Source: Mycolicibacter heraklionensis
GTDB taxonomy: Bacteria > Actinomycetota > Actinomycetes > Mycobacteriales > Mycobacteriaceae
NCBI RefSeq assembly: GCF_001021505.1
Contig: NZ_LDPO01000022.1
Location: forward strand, 1-64,000
Direction of reading: 5' to 3'
DNA length: 64,000 bases
Below are positions 16,060 to 24,186 of the stretch, one piece after another. Made by a program: the position numbers and the translations under genes. Below the pieces are notes generated by a model. The model saw only the letters and a list, made by a program, of their open reading frames with translations, was not told where the DNA came from and did not search any database. Positions within the stretch are counted from its first letter, which is position 1. Every line of letters begins with the position of its first letter.

Positions 16060-17628
16060 ATGCCCGACACTCCGCTGCGTGACGATCACCTTGAGCTGCT
16101 GCGCCGCCGCGCGCTGACCGAGGACGCGGCCCGACCGCACGCGGTACAACGCCGGCACGACGCCGGAGGCCGTACGGCCCGCGAGAACATCGCCGACCTG
16201 GTCGACCCCGGGACCTTCGTCGAGTACGGGCGGTTCGCTATCGCGGCCCAACGTGCCCGCCGCGACATCGACGACCTCATTGCCAACACCCCCGGCGACG
16301 GCCTGCTGGGGGGAACCGCCACGATCAACGGCGCGCTGTTCGGACCCGAACGCGGCGCCTGCGCCGTGTTGGCCTACGACTACACCGTGCTGGCGGGCAC
16401 CCAGGGCGCGATCGGCCACTTCAAGAAGGATCGCCTGTTCGAGCTCATCGCACGGCTGCGCCTGCCGACGGTCTTCTTTGCCGAAGGCGGCGGTGGCCGG
16501 CCCGGCGACACCGACTATCCGACGGTGTCGTCACTCGATGTACCGGCATTCGCGTTGTGGGCCAAGCTGTCCGGGCTGGTGCCGCGTATCGCGGTGGTCA
16601 AGGGCCGCTGTTTTGCCGGCAATGCGGTGATCGCGGGTGCCTCGGATCTGATCATCGCGACCGCGGACACGTCGATCGGCATGGCGGGCCCGGCGATGAT
16701 CGCCGGCGGCGGACTGGGCCACGTCGCCCCCGATGACGTGGGGCCGATCTCGATGCAGGCCCCCAACGGCGTCGTCGACGTGGTGGTGGCCGACGAAGCC
16801 GAGGCCGTCGCGGTGACCAAACGAGTCCTCGGCTACTTCCAAGGTGCCACCGCCCCCGGCTCTGCGGCAGACCAGAACGCATTGCGCGCCATGATTCCCG
16901 AGCGGGCACGGCGCGCCTACCCACTCAAGCCGATCATCGAGACCCTCGCCGACGTTGACTCGGTGACGTTCCTGCGGGAGCGGTTCGCACCCGAGATGGT
17001 CACCGCACTAGCGCGTATCGAAGGCCGCCCGGTCGGCATCATCGGCAACAACACCATGGTGATGGCCGGGGCCATCACCGCCGCCGCCTCGGACAAAGCC
17101 GCACGTTTCCTGCAGTTGTGCGACGCCTTCGGGCTGCCCATCGTGTCGCTGGTCGACTGCCCCGGCTATATGGTGGGCCCCGCCGCCGAAGCAGAAGCTT
17201 TGGTACGCAGGGCCTCTCGTCTGCTGGTGGCCGGCGCGGCACTGCGAGTGCCGCTGATCGCGGTCATCGTGCGGCGCGGCTACGGCTTGGGTGCCCAGGC
17301 CATGATGGGCGGCAGCCTCCACGAGCCCGTGCTGACGGTGGCCTGGCCGAGCGCGCACCTGGGACCGATGGGACTCGAGGGCGCGGTCCGGCTGGGGCTG
17401 CGCAAGGAACTGGACGCAATCGCCGATCCCGACGAGCGCGAGGAACGCGTCCGCCAAGCCACCGCCGTCGCGCAGGAGAACGCCAAAGCCCTCAACGCTG
17501 CAACGCTTTTCGAAATCGACGACGTCATTGACCCCGCCGAGACACGCGGTCTGATCGCCGCGACGCTGGCGGCGTCGGTCGGGTTCGGGAAGGACGTACC
17601 GCCGCGGCGGTTCGTCGACACGTTCTGA
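16060..17628 (+). CDS. Acyl-CoA carboxylase beta subunit (carboxyltransferase)
   Basis: A 522-residue carboxyltransferase of the AccD/PccB type, which moves CO2 from biotin to an acyl-CoA. Both halves of the crotonase-like fold are present: N-terminal TARENIADLVDPGTFVEYG and GTQGAIGHFKKDRLFELI, and C-terminal VDCPGYMVGP and GYGLGAQAMMGG. The ATG at 16060 follows a non-coding interval with the palindromic repeat. No biotin carboxylase gene is adjacent, so the alpha subunit must come from elsewhere. The acyl substrate cannot be read from the sequence. Confidence 0.88.
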   Translation: MPDTPLRDDHLELLRRRALTEDAARPHAVQRRHDAGGRTARENIADLVDPGTFVEYGRFAIAAQRARRDIDDLIANTPGDGLLGGTATINGALFGPERGACAVLAYDYTVLAGTQGAIGHFKKDRLFELIARLRLPTVFFAEGGGGRPGDTDYPTVSSLDVPAFALWAKLSGLVPRIAVVKGRCFAGNAVIAGASDLIIATADTSIGMAGPAMIAGGGLGHVAPDDVGPISMQAPNGVVDVVVADEAEAVAVTKRVLGYFQGATAPGSAADQNALRAMIPERARRAYPLKPIIETLADVDSVTFLRERFAPEMVTALARIEGRPVGIIGNNTMVMAGAITAAASDKAARFLQLCDAFGLPIVSLVDCPGYMVGPAAEAEALVRRASRLLVAGAALRVPLIAVIVRRGYGLGAQAMMGGSLHEPVLTVAWPSAHLGPMGLEGAVRLGLRKELDAIADPDEREERVRQATAVAQENAKALNAATLFEIDDVIDPAETRGLIAATLAASVGFGKDVPPRRFVDTF

Positions 17629-17641
17629 GAGCGGGCCTGCA

Positions 17642-18004
17642 TCAGAGCAGCCGGCCGAGCACAACAAAGGCCGCCACAGCGAACAGCGCGGCATTCACGG
17701 CGACACTTTTCGGCTCGTGCAGTCGGGAGTGCGCCCAAGCTGCACCGACCATGACGACGCACAATCCCGCGGCGGCCAGCGGCGTCAGCATCCGCCCGAT
17801 CCCCACGAGCCCGGGCGCTATGAGTCCGAGGGCCGCCAGAAGTTCCATCGCCGCGGTGAAACGCACCACCGGCATGGGAAACATCGCTACCCCGGTTTGG
17901 CCGGTGTCCAGCAGACGCTCGCGCGTCATGGTGAGTTTGGCGCCGCCGGAGGCGGCGAATACCGCGGCCAGGGCGAATTGGGCGGTCCACAGTGCGATGT
18001 TCAT
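17642..18004 (-). CDS. DoxX-like membrane protein
   Basis: A 120-residue protein with four hydrophobic segments, starting MNIALWTAQFALAAVFAASGGAKL. The early SGGAKL motif and the four-helix layout are characteristic of DoxX/DoxX-like proteins, which in mycobacteria have been linked to redox stress tolerance. It is convergent with the carboxylase gene (13 nt between stops) and divergent from the enoyl-CoA hydratase gene, with 109 nt in between where I see no clear operator. Confidence 0.8.
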   Translation of the reverse strand: MNIALWTAQFALAAVFAASGGAKLTMTRERLLDTGQTGVAMFPMPVVRFTAAMELLAALGLIAPGLVGIGRMLTPLAAAGLCVVMVGAAWAHSRLHEPKSVAVNAALFAVAAFVVLGRLL

Positions 18005-18113
18005 GGTTTCGGTCCTTCCTGTTTCGGGTGTTCATCTCCTAGGACGGCTGACGGCGCCCGAGTGTGACAGTCCGCTGGTGTCACATTCGCCGGTGCGGGA
18101 TCGTCTATAGGAC

Positions 18114-18896
18114 ATGAGCAAGTACGAGACCATCCGCTATGAGGAGCGCGGGCACATCGGCACGCTGACGTTGGCGCGGCCGGGCAAGCGCAACGCGCTC
18201 AACCCGGCAATGCGTGCGGAGTTGGACCATCTCGGCAGACAGCTGCTGGCCGACGAGGCCCTTCGCTGTCTGATCGTGGCCGGCGACGGGCCGGCCTTCT
18301 CGGCCGGCATTGACCTGGTTGAAGACATGGCCGGGACGCTGGTCGCGCTCGCCGAGCGACCTGTCGATGACGAGACTGTGGAGCTCGGCCTTCGCGTGGC
18401 CGCGACGTTCGAGTGGATTCCGCAGCTCGGCTGTCCCAGCGTCGCGGCGGTCCGGGGCCACGCCTACGGGGCGGGGCTGCAGCTGGCACTGGCCTGCGAC
18501 TTCCGCATCTTCTCCCACGACGCCCGGGTCGGCCTGACCGAAACCCGCTACGGCCTGCTGCCCGACATGGGCGCCACGTTTCGGCTCCCGCGGCTTGTCG
18601 GGGAGGGGCGAGCGCGAGAATTGATCCTGATCGGCGAGGTCATCGACGCGGCGGAGGCGCTGCGGATCGGACTGGCCAACCGCGTGGTCGGCGATGGTGA
18701 ACTCGATTCTGCGGCGAGTGAATTCGCACAACGTCTCGCGCGTCAACCGCAGACAGCGGTTCGTGGGGCGCGGCGTGCCATCGATGCGGGCCGCCGCCTC
18801 GACGACGTCGCCAGCCTACGAGCAGCGGTCACCGAACAGGCCCGCTGTTTGGCATCCGACGATTTTCGCCAAGCCATCCCGACCCAGACAAGGTGA
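18114..18896 (+). CDS. Enoyl-CoA hydratase/isomerase family protein
   Basis: A 260-residue crotonase-fold protein. The oxyanion-hole segments are AFSAGIDLVED (about residues 61-71) and AVRGHAYGAGLQLALACD; the acid/base region is GLTETRYGLLPDMGATFRLPRLVG. The substitution pattern around the second catalytic acid (Asp in LPDMG) is common in mycobacterial EchA paralogues, so the exact reaction is uncertain. The last codons overlap the next gene (GTGA at 18893-18896), indicating coupling. Confidence 0.87.
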   Translation: MSKYETIRYEERGHIGTLTLARPGKRNALNPAMRAELDHLGRQLLADEALRCLIVAGDGPAFSAGIDLVEDMAGTLVALAERPVDDETVELGLRVAATFEWIPQLGCPSVAAVRGHAYGAGLQLALACDFRIFSHDARVGLTETRYGLLPDMGATFRLPRLVGEGRARELILIGEVIDAAEALRIGLANRVVGDGELDSAASEFAQRLARQPQTAVRGARRAIDAGRRLDDVASLRAAVTEQARCLASDDFRQAIPTQTR

Positions 18897-19309
18897 CTGC
18901 CATGACCATCGACCTGCCCTACATCGACGAGCACACGCTACGGATCGACGCGCCGCGCGACCGGGTGTGGAGCGCCCTGCAGCGGTATGTCGAGGCCATG
19001 TTGCACGACAACGAACGCAATCCGCTTCTCGCGCCGCTCGGCCTGCGGCCCCGTGCCGGCTTCGAAGTGGCCGAAGGCGTTGAGCCGGAACGGATTGATC
19101 TGGCTGGGCAGCATCGATTTTCGCGCTATCGACTGGTGTTCGAGCTCACCGACGAGCAGGGTGGTGCGACGCGAGTGCACGCCCACAGCTACGCGGCCTT
19201 TCCCGGACTTCATGGCCGTGTCTATCGCGCCCTGGTGATCGGAACGCGGATGCACGTTGTTGCGACAAACTATTTGTTGCGGCGAATTCGCGCCGCGGCA
19301 ACCAGCTAG
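18893..19309 (+). CDS. SRPBCC-like small-molecule-binding protein
   Basis: A 138-residue protein. The opening HTLRIDAPRDRVWSALQRYVE is the usual first strand and helix of the SRPBCC/START fold, and RYRLVFELTDEQGG fits a later strand pair. Partners in this family bind lipids or aromatic ligands. GTG 18893 overlaps the enoyl-CoA hydratase stop; ATG 18902 is an alternative. It overlaps the 3' end of the convergent membrane-protein gene by 4 nt. Function unknown beyond the fold. Confidence 0.7.
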   Translation: MTAMTIDLPYIDEHTLRIDAPRDRVWSALQRYVEAMLHDNERNPLLAPLGLRPRAGFEVAEGVEPERIDLAGQHRFSRYRLVFELTDEQGGATRVHAHSYAAFPGLHGRVYRALVIGTRMHVVATNYLLRRIRAAATS

Positions 19310-19752
19310 GGTCCGACGTATTGGCTACTGGGCTCCCGATCCCGCGACGGCGTCCAGCCGACGTAGGTCAGATACAGCCCGATCAGCGCGAACAGCACGT
19401 AGGCCGCGCGCGTCCAGCCTTCAGCGCGCATCGCGACGTTCGCCGCCGACATACCGCCGTCGGGAAACACCACCAACGCAAGCCCTTTGAGCGTGGTGAT
19501 CCAGCCCGTCAGCGAGACGCAGACGGCAGCCGCGCCGCGCCAATACGGGTGCAGCGCCAGGACAATCAAGCCGGCCAGCAGGGTGAACGCTCCGGTCGAC
19601 CACAGCCATAGCGGGTCGGCCCGGTATTCCGAGGCGCGTTCCCACACCTGCGGCGCGCGAAATAGCGCCGTCACGGTGAGGATGATCAGGAACGGGCCGA
19701 TCACCCGAGCGAACAACCGCGTCCTGGCCTGAGATTGCACTGACACACTCAT
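19306..19752 (-). CDS. Small four-helix membrane protein, paralogue of 49369-49833
   Basis: A 148-residue protein starting MSVSVQSQARTRLFARVIGP. It has about four hydrophobic segments. I chose ATG 19752 for its strong ribosome site (GGAGGG about 8 nt upstream); the longer frame has no such site. It is clearly related to the protein at 49369: shared features are a QSQA.TR.FARV.GPF start, LWxW..GAF.LL.GL, LHPYWRGA and a GLYL.YVGW.P end. Function unknown. Confidence 0.78.
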   Translation of the reverse strand: MSVSVQSQARTRLFARVIGPFLIILTVTALFRAPQVWERASEYRADPLWLWSTGAFTLLAGLIVLALHPYWRGAAAVCVSLTGWITTLKGLALVVFPDGGMSAANVAMRAEGWTRAAYVLFALIGLYLTYVGWTPSRDREPSSQYVGP

Positions 19753-19826
19753 CGCACTGCCCTCCTGGACCTTGTTTGACCAGGTTACGAGCATTGTGTG
19801 ACTGCCGCCAGCACCGCGACGGCGCG

Positions 19827-20612
19827 TCAGCGGCCCGTGGTGGTGTCCAGGGTCAGCTCCCAGGCCGACAGCCACGGAGTGATGGTCTGGGCGATCGAGA
19901 AGGGGTGCGGGTCTTCGCACTTGGGCTCGGAGTAGGTGCCGTCAGAAACCGCGATGTAGATGCCGACCGCCTCGGCGGTGCCGTCGTTACGTAGTCGGTA
20001 CACCGGCCCGCCGGAGTCGCCGCAGGTACCGCCGGCTTCAAACCGGACCTTGTTCGTCTCGCTGGACACCACCGGACCGCATACCGCGCCGCGACTGCGG
20101 ATTCCGTAGTGACACAGCACATCACCGACCGCTACGTAGTCGGCTGACCCGGTCACCGGATGCCCGTCGACGACCGACGTCAAGGGGATCTTGCCCGGAT
20201 CGTCCAGGGTGATCAGTCCGATGTCGTAGTCATCCCAGTTGCTGCCGTCGTTGACGGTCTCGGTGAACGTGCCGATCGTGCGATAGGCGAAGGCGCCGCC
20301 GTGACGGATCACCACCTGCCCCGGCCCGCCGCCCGGGTTGCAGTGCCCGGCTACCAGCAGGCCGGGTCGGCCGTCGCGGGTGCGCACCAGGAAGCCGGTG
20401 GTGCAACTGATGCCGGCTGAATCGCCGACGGGGGAGACGTTGATGCCGATGCCCGGTCCGATCGCGTGCGCCGACGGGATCGGGATCTGTGGGCGTATCG
20501 GATGGGCGCGGTTGACCTGGTACAGGCCGATGAAGATCGCGGCGACGACGAGGGCGGTCCCGATCCGCCATGCCGCTGTCTTCGCGGTGTCCCAGCGGCG
20601 CTGTTCCGTCAC
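19827..20612 (-). CDS. Membrane-anchored or exported trypsin-like serine protease
   Basis: About 261 residues from GTG 20612: an N-terminal hydrophobic anchor (residues 15-33), a short linker, then an S1-type protease domain. The catalytic triad is visible as His90 in LVAGHCN, Asp130 in DDYDIGL and Ser200 in TCGDSGGP. Cys residues near these sites suggest disulfides and an extracytoplasmic location. The start is uncertain; longer in-frame starts lack a ribosome site. A paralogue at 35652-36416 has Asn at the Asp position. Confidence 0.82.
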   Translation of the reverse strand: MTEQRRWDTAKTAAWRIGTALVVAAIFIGLYQVNRAHPIRPQIPIPSAHAIGPGIGINVSPVGDSAGISCTTGFLVRTRDGRPGLLVAGHCNPGGGPGQVVIRHGGAFAYRTIGTFTETVNDGSNWDDYDIGLITLDDPGKIPLTSVVDGHPVTGSADYVAVGDVLCHYGIRSRGAVCGPVVSSETNKVRFEAGGTCGDSGGPVYRLRNDGTAEAVGIYIAVSDGTYSEPKCEDPHPFSIAQTITPWLSAWELTLDTTTGR

Positions 20613-20671
20613 CGTGGCAAGGTTAGTTCCGCTGGCGGGTAGGAGCGGTCCCGGGTGATCACCGGAACACC

Positions 20672-21103
20672 GTGGGCGGTAGCGGTGATCCGGCCTGTGC
20701 ATCCGCGGGTGATATCGCCACCGCTATCCGATTCGAACATCACACACACCGGCTCCGGCGGTGCGGAAGTGGTGGAAGTGACTTGAGCGGTGTCGAAGCG
20801 ATCCAGGAGCTCGTTCATGTTCGCGCCCGCGGGCGCGAACGCCGGGATGCTGTCGCGCTGGGCCGAAGCTACGTCGAATTGCTGTGGCCGCTGGTCGGCG
20901 TCACCGCTGAGGACCTCGAGCGTGGACTGACGATGTTCGAAACGACCCCGGGTGTTGGCGCCTTCCATGCGGTCCTGGCTGCCGCCGCCAAACCCGCCGC
21001 GTCAACCCTGGTCTCGGCCGACGCTGCGTTCAGCGACATCCCCGACATCACCCACGTTGTGCCCGACGCGGCCGGCGTCGCCGCTCTACTCGGCACCGCC
21101 TGA
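20672..21103 (+). pseudogene. N-terminally truncated PIN-domain (VapC-like) remnant
   Basis: The last 100 residues read as the C-terminal two thirds of a PIN toxin: VEAIQELVHVRARGRERRDA, then AFHAVLAAAAKPAASTLVSADAAFSDIPDITHVVP. The start that should hold the first catalytic Asp (a DTN/DAN motif) is missing. None of the three plus-strand frames between the protease start and 20780 provides it, and no antitoxin gene precedes it. I read this as a decayed toxin gene. It ends 20 nt before selO. Confidence 0.5.
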
Positions 21104-21123
21104 TCTGCCCGTAGGCTGGCCAG

Positions 21124-22551
21124 ATGGCGTCCCCGATTCTGACCGCCGACTTCGCCCGCGAGTTCCCCGAACTCGCCCAGCCCTGGCAGGCCGCCACCCC
21201 ACCAGAACCCAAGCTGCTGGTACTCAACGAGGGCCTAGCCGCCGAACTGGGCTTGGACCCGGCCTGGCTGAAAAGTCCCGACGGTCTAAAGCTGTTGACC
21301 GGTAACGTCGTTCCCGACGGTGCCACCCCGGTGGCCCAGGCCTACGCCGGACACCAGTTCGGCAATTACGTGCCGCTGCTCGGTGACGGCCGCGCCCTGC
21401 TGCTCGGCGAACTCGGCGGTGACCACCGACACGACATCCACCTCAAGGGCTCCGGGCCCACCCCGTTCGCCCGCGGCGGCGACGGCCTGGCCGTGGTCGG
21501 CCCGATGCTGCGCGAATACGTGATCAGCGAAGCCATGCACGCTCTGGGGATCCCCACCACCCGTTCCCTGGCCGTGGTCGCCACCGGAGCTCAGGTGCAA
21601 CGGGAGACCCCGCTGCCCGGGGCGGTACTGACCCGCATCGCCGCCAGCCACCTGCGGGTCGGCAGCTTCCAACTCGTCGCCCAACAGGCCCGTGCCACCG
21701 GTGACCTGGGGCTGCTGCGGCGGTTGGCCGACTACGCGATTGCCCGGCACTACCCCGATGCCGTACACGGCGAAAACCCTTACCTGGCAATGTTTCAGGG
21801 GGTGCTTGAGGCCCAGGCGTCGCTGATCGCGAAGTGGATGCACGTCGGATTCGTGCACGGGGTGATGAACACCGACAACATGACCATCTCCGGGGAGACC
21901 ATCGATTACGGGCCGTGCGCATTCATGGAGGCTTACGACCCGGCGACGGTGTTCAGCTCCATCGACTACGCCGGGCGCTACGCCTACGGCAACCAGCCGC
22001 TGGTCGCGCAATGGAACCTGGCCCGGTTCGCCGAGACCATCCTGCCGCTGCTCGCCGCCACCGAGGAGCTGGCGCTGTCGGTGGCGGTCGAAACCCTCGA
22101 AGGGTTCATGCCGCGCTACCACGGTCTCTGGTCGGCGGGGATGCTGGCGAAGTTCGGGCTGTCCGCCAGCGTGGAGGCCGCCGCGCTGATCGACCAGGCG
22201 TTGGCGCTCATGACCGACAATCAGGTGGACTACACCTCGTTCTTCCGGCAGCTGGCGGCGGCCGGGCGCGGTGACACCGACGCACTGCCCGCGGTGTTCG
22301 GTGACTGGCTGCAGCGCTGGCGGGCCATGCGGCCCGACGTCGACGCAATGGACCGGGTCAACCCGGTCTACATTGCGCGCAATCACCTGGTGGAGCAGGC
22401 GTTGACGTCCGCGATGCGCGGCGACCTGGCGCCGGTGGAAAAGCTGCTCGGCGTGATCACTGATCCCTACCGCGAGCGCGACGGCCTGGAGGCATACGCC
22501 GCGCCGGCACCGCCGGAGTTCGGTGCCTACCGCACGTTCTGCGGGACTTGA
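21124..22551 (+). CDS. selO: Protein adenylyltransferase SelO (YdiU/UPF0061)
   Basis: A 475-residue pseudokinase-fold enzyme of the SelO family, which transfers AMP to protein Ser/Thr/Tyr (established for E. coli and yeast SelO). Diagnostic segments include AQAYAGHQFGNYVPLLGDGRA, HLKGSGPTPFARGGDG, GFVHGVMNTDNMTISGETI and IDYGPCAFMEAY. The length matches the bacterial family. ATG 21124 begins directly with a typical N-terminus. The last gene portion overlaps nothing; the next gene starts 31 nt downstream. Confidence 0.92.
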   Translation: MASPILTADFAREFPELAQPWQAATPPEPKLLVLNEGLAAELGLDPAWLKSPDGLKLLTGNVVPDGATPVAQAYAGHQFGNYVPLLGDGRALLLGELGGDHRHDIHLKGSGPTPFARGGDGLAVVGPMLREYVISEAMHALGIPTTRSLAVVATGAQVQRETPLPGAVLTRIAASHLRVGSFQLVAQQARATGDLGLLRRLADYAIARHYPDAVHGENPYLAMFQGVLEAQASLIAKWMHVGFVHGVMNTDNMTISGETIDYGPCAFMEAYDPATVFSSIDYAGRYAYGNQPLVAQWNLARFAETILPLLAATEELALSVAVETLEGFMPRYHGLWSAGMLAKFGLSASVEAAALIDQALALMTDNQVDYTSFFRQLAAAGRGDTDALPAVFGDWLQRWRAMRPDVDAMDRVNPVYIARNHLVEQALTSAMRGDLAPVEKLLGVITDPYRERDGLEAYAAPAPPEFGAYRTFCGT

Positions 22552-22582
22552 GCTGTCAGACCCTGCTCGTAGCGTCACAGCC

Positions 22583-23494
22583 ATGAACGCTTCGATCGGG
22601 TGGGTCATCGTGATCCTGGTCCTGGCCGGGCTCGGGTACGTCGGCTACCTAGTGGGTCCCCAGATCAATCGGCAACGGGCGATTGCCGCGCGGCGCCGCG
22701 ATGAGATTCGCGAGCGGGCCGACCGGCAGCACCACTGGGCACTTCGCGGCGACGCCCGGGGCTTATACGGAGCCGATGGCGCGGCGTTGATGCGCCACGT
22801 CTCCGAACAACCGCAGCTGGACGAGATCGCCGCAGAACCAGGCGAACCGCCGAAGGTGGCCGCAGTGGCCTACACCGCGGAAGACCTGGCCACGTTGATC
22901 GCCGAACGGCCCGCCTGCTGGCGCTATGCCGTGTTCGCCTCTGTGCTGGTGCAGCGGCGCACATCGCTGACCGAACGACTGCGCGATCAGCAACTGGGCT
23001 ATGCCCGGATCCGCGGCGCCCGCATCCACAGCGGATTCAAGCTGGCGCAGTACCTGACCGACCTCCTGGATCAGCTGTCCGCGCTCGTCGGCCGGATGGA
23101 GGAGTTGATGCTCAGCAGCGGGTTCACCCGGATGTTCGGTGACCCCGTCGATGAAGATAGCGCCGACGCCGACGCCATCGTGCATGCGGCCAACCGGCTG
23201 ATGGACCTCCACGAGCGGATCCTGAACCTGGCCGAGCGCTGTCGCGGAGTAGAGGTCCTCAGCGAACACGCGGGCGTGGTTCGTGATTGCGCCCGTGTCT
23301 TCGACGCTCCGCTGGACGGCTACCGCAACTTCATCGACGAATTCGTCGAGCGAGTCGGTGAGATGCCCGAGGTGATGTGCTACGCGCGCGGCCACATTGA
23401 GCTGGAGCCCATCATGTTGCACGTCAGCGACGACGACCGGCTGTTCGACAAGGCATTCAAAGGGCTACGCAAGTTGGCGTCGGCCGCGAACTGA
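22583..23494 (+). CDS. Single-span membrane protein of unknown function
   Basis: A 303-residue protein: one N-terminal membrane helix (about residues 5-25), a strongly basic stop-transfer stretch (RRRDEIRERADRQ), then a large helical cytosolic region rich in Leu and Glu. The later part contains several Glu/Asp/Arg-rich amphipathic helices (VHAANRLMDLHERILNLAER). I chose ATG 22583 because the residues before it overlap the selO end and are unlike a leader. No family was recognised. It lies upstream of VapBC 2. Confidence 0.7.
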   Translation: MNASIGWVIVILVLAGLGYVGYLVGPQINRQRAIAARRRDEIRERADRQHHWALRGDARGLYGADGAALMRHVSEQPQLDEIAAEPGEPPKVAAVAYTAEDLATLIAERPACWRYAVFASVLVQRRTSLTERLRDQQLGYARIRGARIHSGFKLAQYLTDLLDQLSALVGRMEELMLSSGFTRMFGDPVDEDSADADAIVHAANRLMDLHERILNLAERCRGVEVLSEHAGVVRDCARVFDAPLDGYRNFIDEFVERVGEMPEVMCYARGHIELEPIMLHVSDDDRLFDKAFKGLRKLASAAN

Positions 23495-23495
23495 C

Positions 23496-23530
23496 TACCA
23501 AGGTACCATTTCAATGGTAGGAGGGTACCA
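23496..23530. promoter_or_regulatory. Operator region of VapBC 2
   Basis: TACCATT (23504-23510) and AATGGTA (23513-23519) form a perfect inverted repeat with a 2-nt centre. The element GGTACCA appears at 23502-23508 and again at 23524-23530. The ribosome site GGAGG (23520-23524) lies in between, so bound antitoxin would block both transcription and ribosome access. Confidence 0.6.
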
Positions 23531-23533
23531 ATC

Positions 23534-23776
23534 ATGGCGTTGAACATCAAAGATCCAGCGGTTCATGAAGCGGTCAAAGAGATCGCCCGGATCACCGGCG
23601 AATCCCAGGCGCAGGCGGTGGCCACCGCGGTGCGCGACCGGCTTGTCCACGTGCAGGCGGACGCCGCCGCCGCGCGGCTACTGGCCATCGGAAGGCGGAC
23701 CGCCGCCCGGATGAGCCCGGAAACCAAGCGGCTGGACCACGGCACTCTGCTCTATGACCAACACGGAATGCCATGA
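23534..23776 (+). CDS. vapB: VapB-type antitoxin (Psk/Rv0623-like)
   Basis: An 80-residue protein beginning MALNIKDPAVHEAVKEIARI and continuing TGESQAQAVATAVRDRL, the pattern of the Psk-like VapB subgroup that includes Rv0623. The N-terminal part should form the DNA-binding dimer and the C-terminal SPETKRLDHGTLLYD the toxin-blocking tail. It has a good ribosome site inside its own operator. The stop overlaps the toxin start as ATGA (23773-23776). Confidence 0.85.
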   Translation: MALNIKDPAVHEAVKEIARITGESQAQAVATAVRDRLVHVQADAAAARLLAIGRRTAARMSPETKRLDHGTLLYDQHGMP

Positions 23777-24171
23777 TCGTCGACACGTCGGCGATCATCG
23801 CGATCCTTCGGGATGAAGATGACGCGCCCCGCTACGCCCGGGCCATCGCCGGGGCGCAATCGCGTCGGCTGTCCGCGGCGGCGTACCTCGAATGTGGGAT
23901 CGTCTTGGATTCGCAGCGCGATCCGATCATCAGCAGAGCCTTGGATGAACTCCTCGACGACGCCGGTTTTGTCATCGAGCCGGTCACCGAACGACAAGCC
24001 AGGCTCGCCAGGCAGGCCTACGCGGATTTCGGCAAGGGCAGCGGCCATCCTGCGGGGTTGAACTTCGGTGACTGTCTTTCGTATGCACTGGCGACGGACC
24101 TTCGCGAACCGCTGCTGTGGAAGGGCGACGACTTCGGGTACACCGGAATGCGTTCGGCCTGCGACGAGTAG
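23773..24171 (+). CDS. vapC: VapC-type PIN-domain toxin
   Basis: A 132-residue PIN nuclease with the acidic residues in expected places: Asp4 in IVDTSAII, Glu40 in AAYLECGIV, Asp99 in NFGDCLSYALA and a last Asp pair in WKGDDFG. It is coupled to the antitoxin. RNA target unknown. It ends 15 nt from the stop of the convergent MmpL gene. Confidence 0.9.
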   Translation: MIVDTSAIIAILRDEDDAPRYARAIAGAQSRRLSAAAYLECGIVLDSQRDPIISRALDELLDDAGFVIEPVTERQARLARQAYADFGKGSGHPAGLNFGDCLSYALATDLREPLLWKGDDFGYTGMRSACDE

Positions 24172-24186
24172 GCGGCCGTGTCCGGC

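Noticed and set aside
21286..22608. 440-codon minus-strand open frame
   Set aside because: Antisense to selO, rich in His/Gly/Gln/Arg with no domain; a shadow of the real gene.
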